A stretch of 6,461 nt of DNA. Origin: CAZYMF01 sp964648215. Lineage in GTDB: Bacteria; Desulfobacterota; Binatia; HRBIN30; JACQVA1. Below the pieces are notes generated by a model. The model was not told where the DNA came from and ran no database searches. It saw only the letters and a program-made list of their open reading frames with translations. Of this stretch, positions 6,318-6,461 are shown piece by piece (the stretch's first letter is position 1; each line of letters opens with the position of its first letter). Made by a program: the position numbers and the translations under genes. The DNA lies in the NCBI GenBank assembly GCA_964648215.1, contig CAZYMF010000247.1:1-6461 (forward strand), in the 5' to 3' direction.

Positions 6318-6359
6318 GCTCCCACCTGGGAGCGCGGGCGTCGCGCCCGCCCCGGGTCG
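6318..6359 (+). repeat. Dispersed GC-rich palindromic repeat, copy 3, in the plsB leader
   Basis: The core GCGGGCGTCGCGCCCGC (6334-6350) is a perfect 7-bp stem with loop TCG, one base different from copy 1. Immediately to its left, GCTCCCA (6318-6324) pairs with TGGGAGC (6327-6333). The closing GCGCTCCC arm seen on the right of the other copies is missing, so the copy looks truncated or rearranged. It lies 50 to 91 bases upstream of the plsB start, so it is probably transcribed in the plsB leader. Confidence 0.72.
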
Positions 6360-6390
6360 AGCGGCGACCGACTTGCCCGCACGCGGGAGG

Positions 6391-6461
6391 GGCATTTTCC
6401 CGGGGACATTTTTCCCTTTTCTGCGGGGCGCATTTCGTGTATCAAATCTCTCTAATTCGAC
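6391..6461 (-). promoter_or_regulatory. AT-richer segment, possible plsB promoter zone
   Basis: Compared with the rest of the window this segment is conspicuously AT-rich, with several A-tracts on the minus strand and a TTGATA hexamer (6445-6440) that could be a -35 element. No convincing -10 box lies 16 to 18 bases after it. The placement upstream of plsB is the main argument. The assignment is tentative, and the window ends here. Confidence 0.25.

Noticed and set aside
3015..6395. 1126-codon open frame on the minus strand across both the methyltransferase and plsB genes
   Set aside because: It overlaps two well-supported genes in another frame. The translation is low-complexity (Arg, Pro, Ala, Gly) apart from sections antisense to real motifs, and it begins inside the palindromic repeat. 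Long stop-free frames are expected at this GC content.

Overview
The window is GC-rich, densely coded bacterial DNA. It suggests a Gram-negative organism outside the enteric bacteria. The evidence is a PlsB-type glycerol-3-phosphate acyltransferase, the tail of a probable DUF1329 (LolA-like, envelope) protein, and a set of short GC-rich interspersed palindromes. I associate that palindrome type, from general familiarity only, with high-GC soil, sediment and metagenome lineages such as deltaproteobacteria-like or Binatota-like groups. No marker gene here fixes the taxonomy.

Layout. Positions 1-372 (+) hold the C-terminal 123 codons of the probable DUF1329 protein. Then come an acyl-CoA dehydrogenase (422-1612, +) and a crotonase-family protein (1635-2438, +), with gaps of 49 and 22 bases. 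The three look like one transcription unit. The 459-base gap 2439-2897 has no credible gene and is packed with secondary structure: a copy of the dispersed palindrome, two further hairpin systems, and a G/C-tract repeat block. A class I SAM-dependent methyltransferase follows (about 2898-3785, +). It converges on plsB (6268 to 3875, -), and the 89 bases between their stop codons hold a second, inverted copy of the palindrome. The plsB leader, 6269-6461, holds a third copy.

Function. The acyl-CoA dehydrogenase and crotonase are beta-oxidation-type enzymes acting on acyl-CoA thioesters. Both depart from the textbook active sites. The dehydrogenase appears to use the helix-G glutamate position of isovaleryl-CoA dehydrogenase. 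The crotonase lacks both hydratase glutamates but keeps an aspartate where PaaG-type isomerases have theirs. Together with a DUF1329 protein this suggests catabolism of an unusual, perhaps branched, cyclic or aromatic, acyl-CoA, but the substrate is not determined. PlsB works in the opposite direction, committing acyl chains to phospholipid. The methyltransferase substrate is unknown.

I see no clear new defence, mobile or RNA system. The most notable non-genic feature is the repeat family, with copies just past stop codons and one in a leader.
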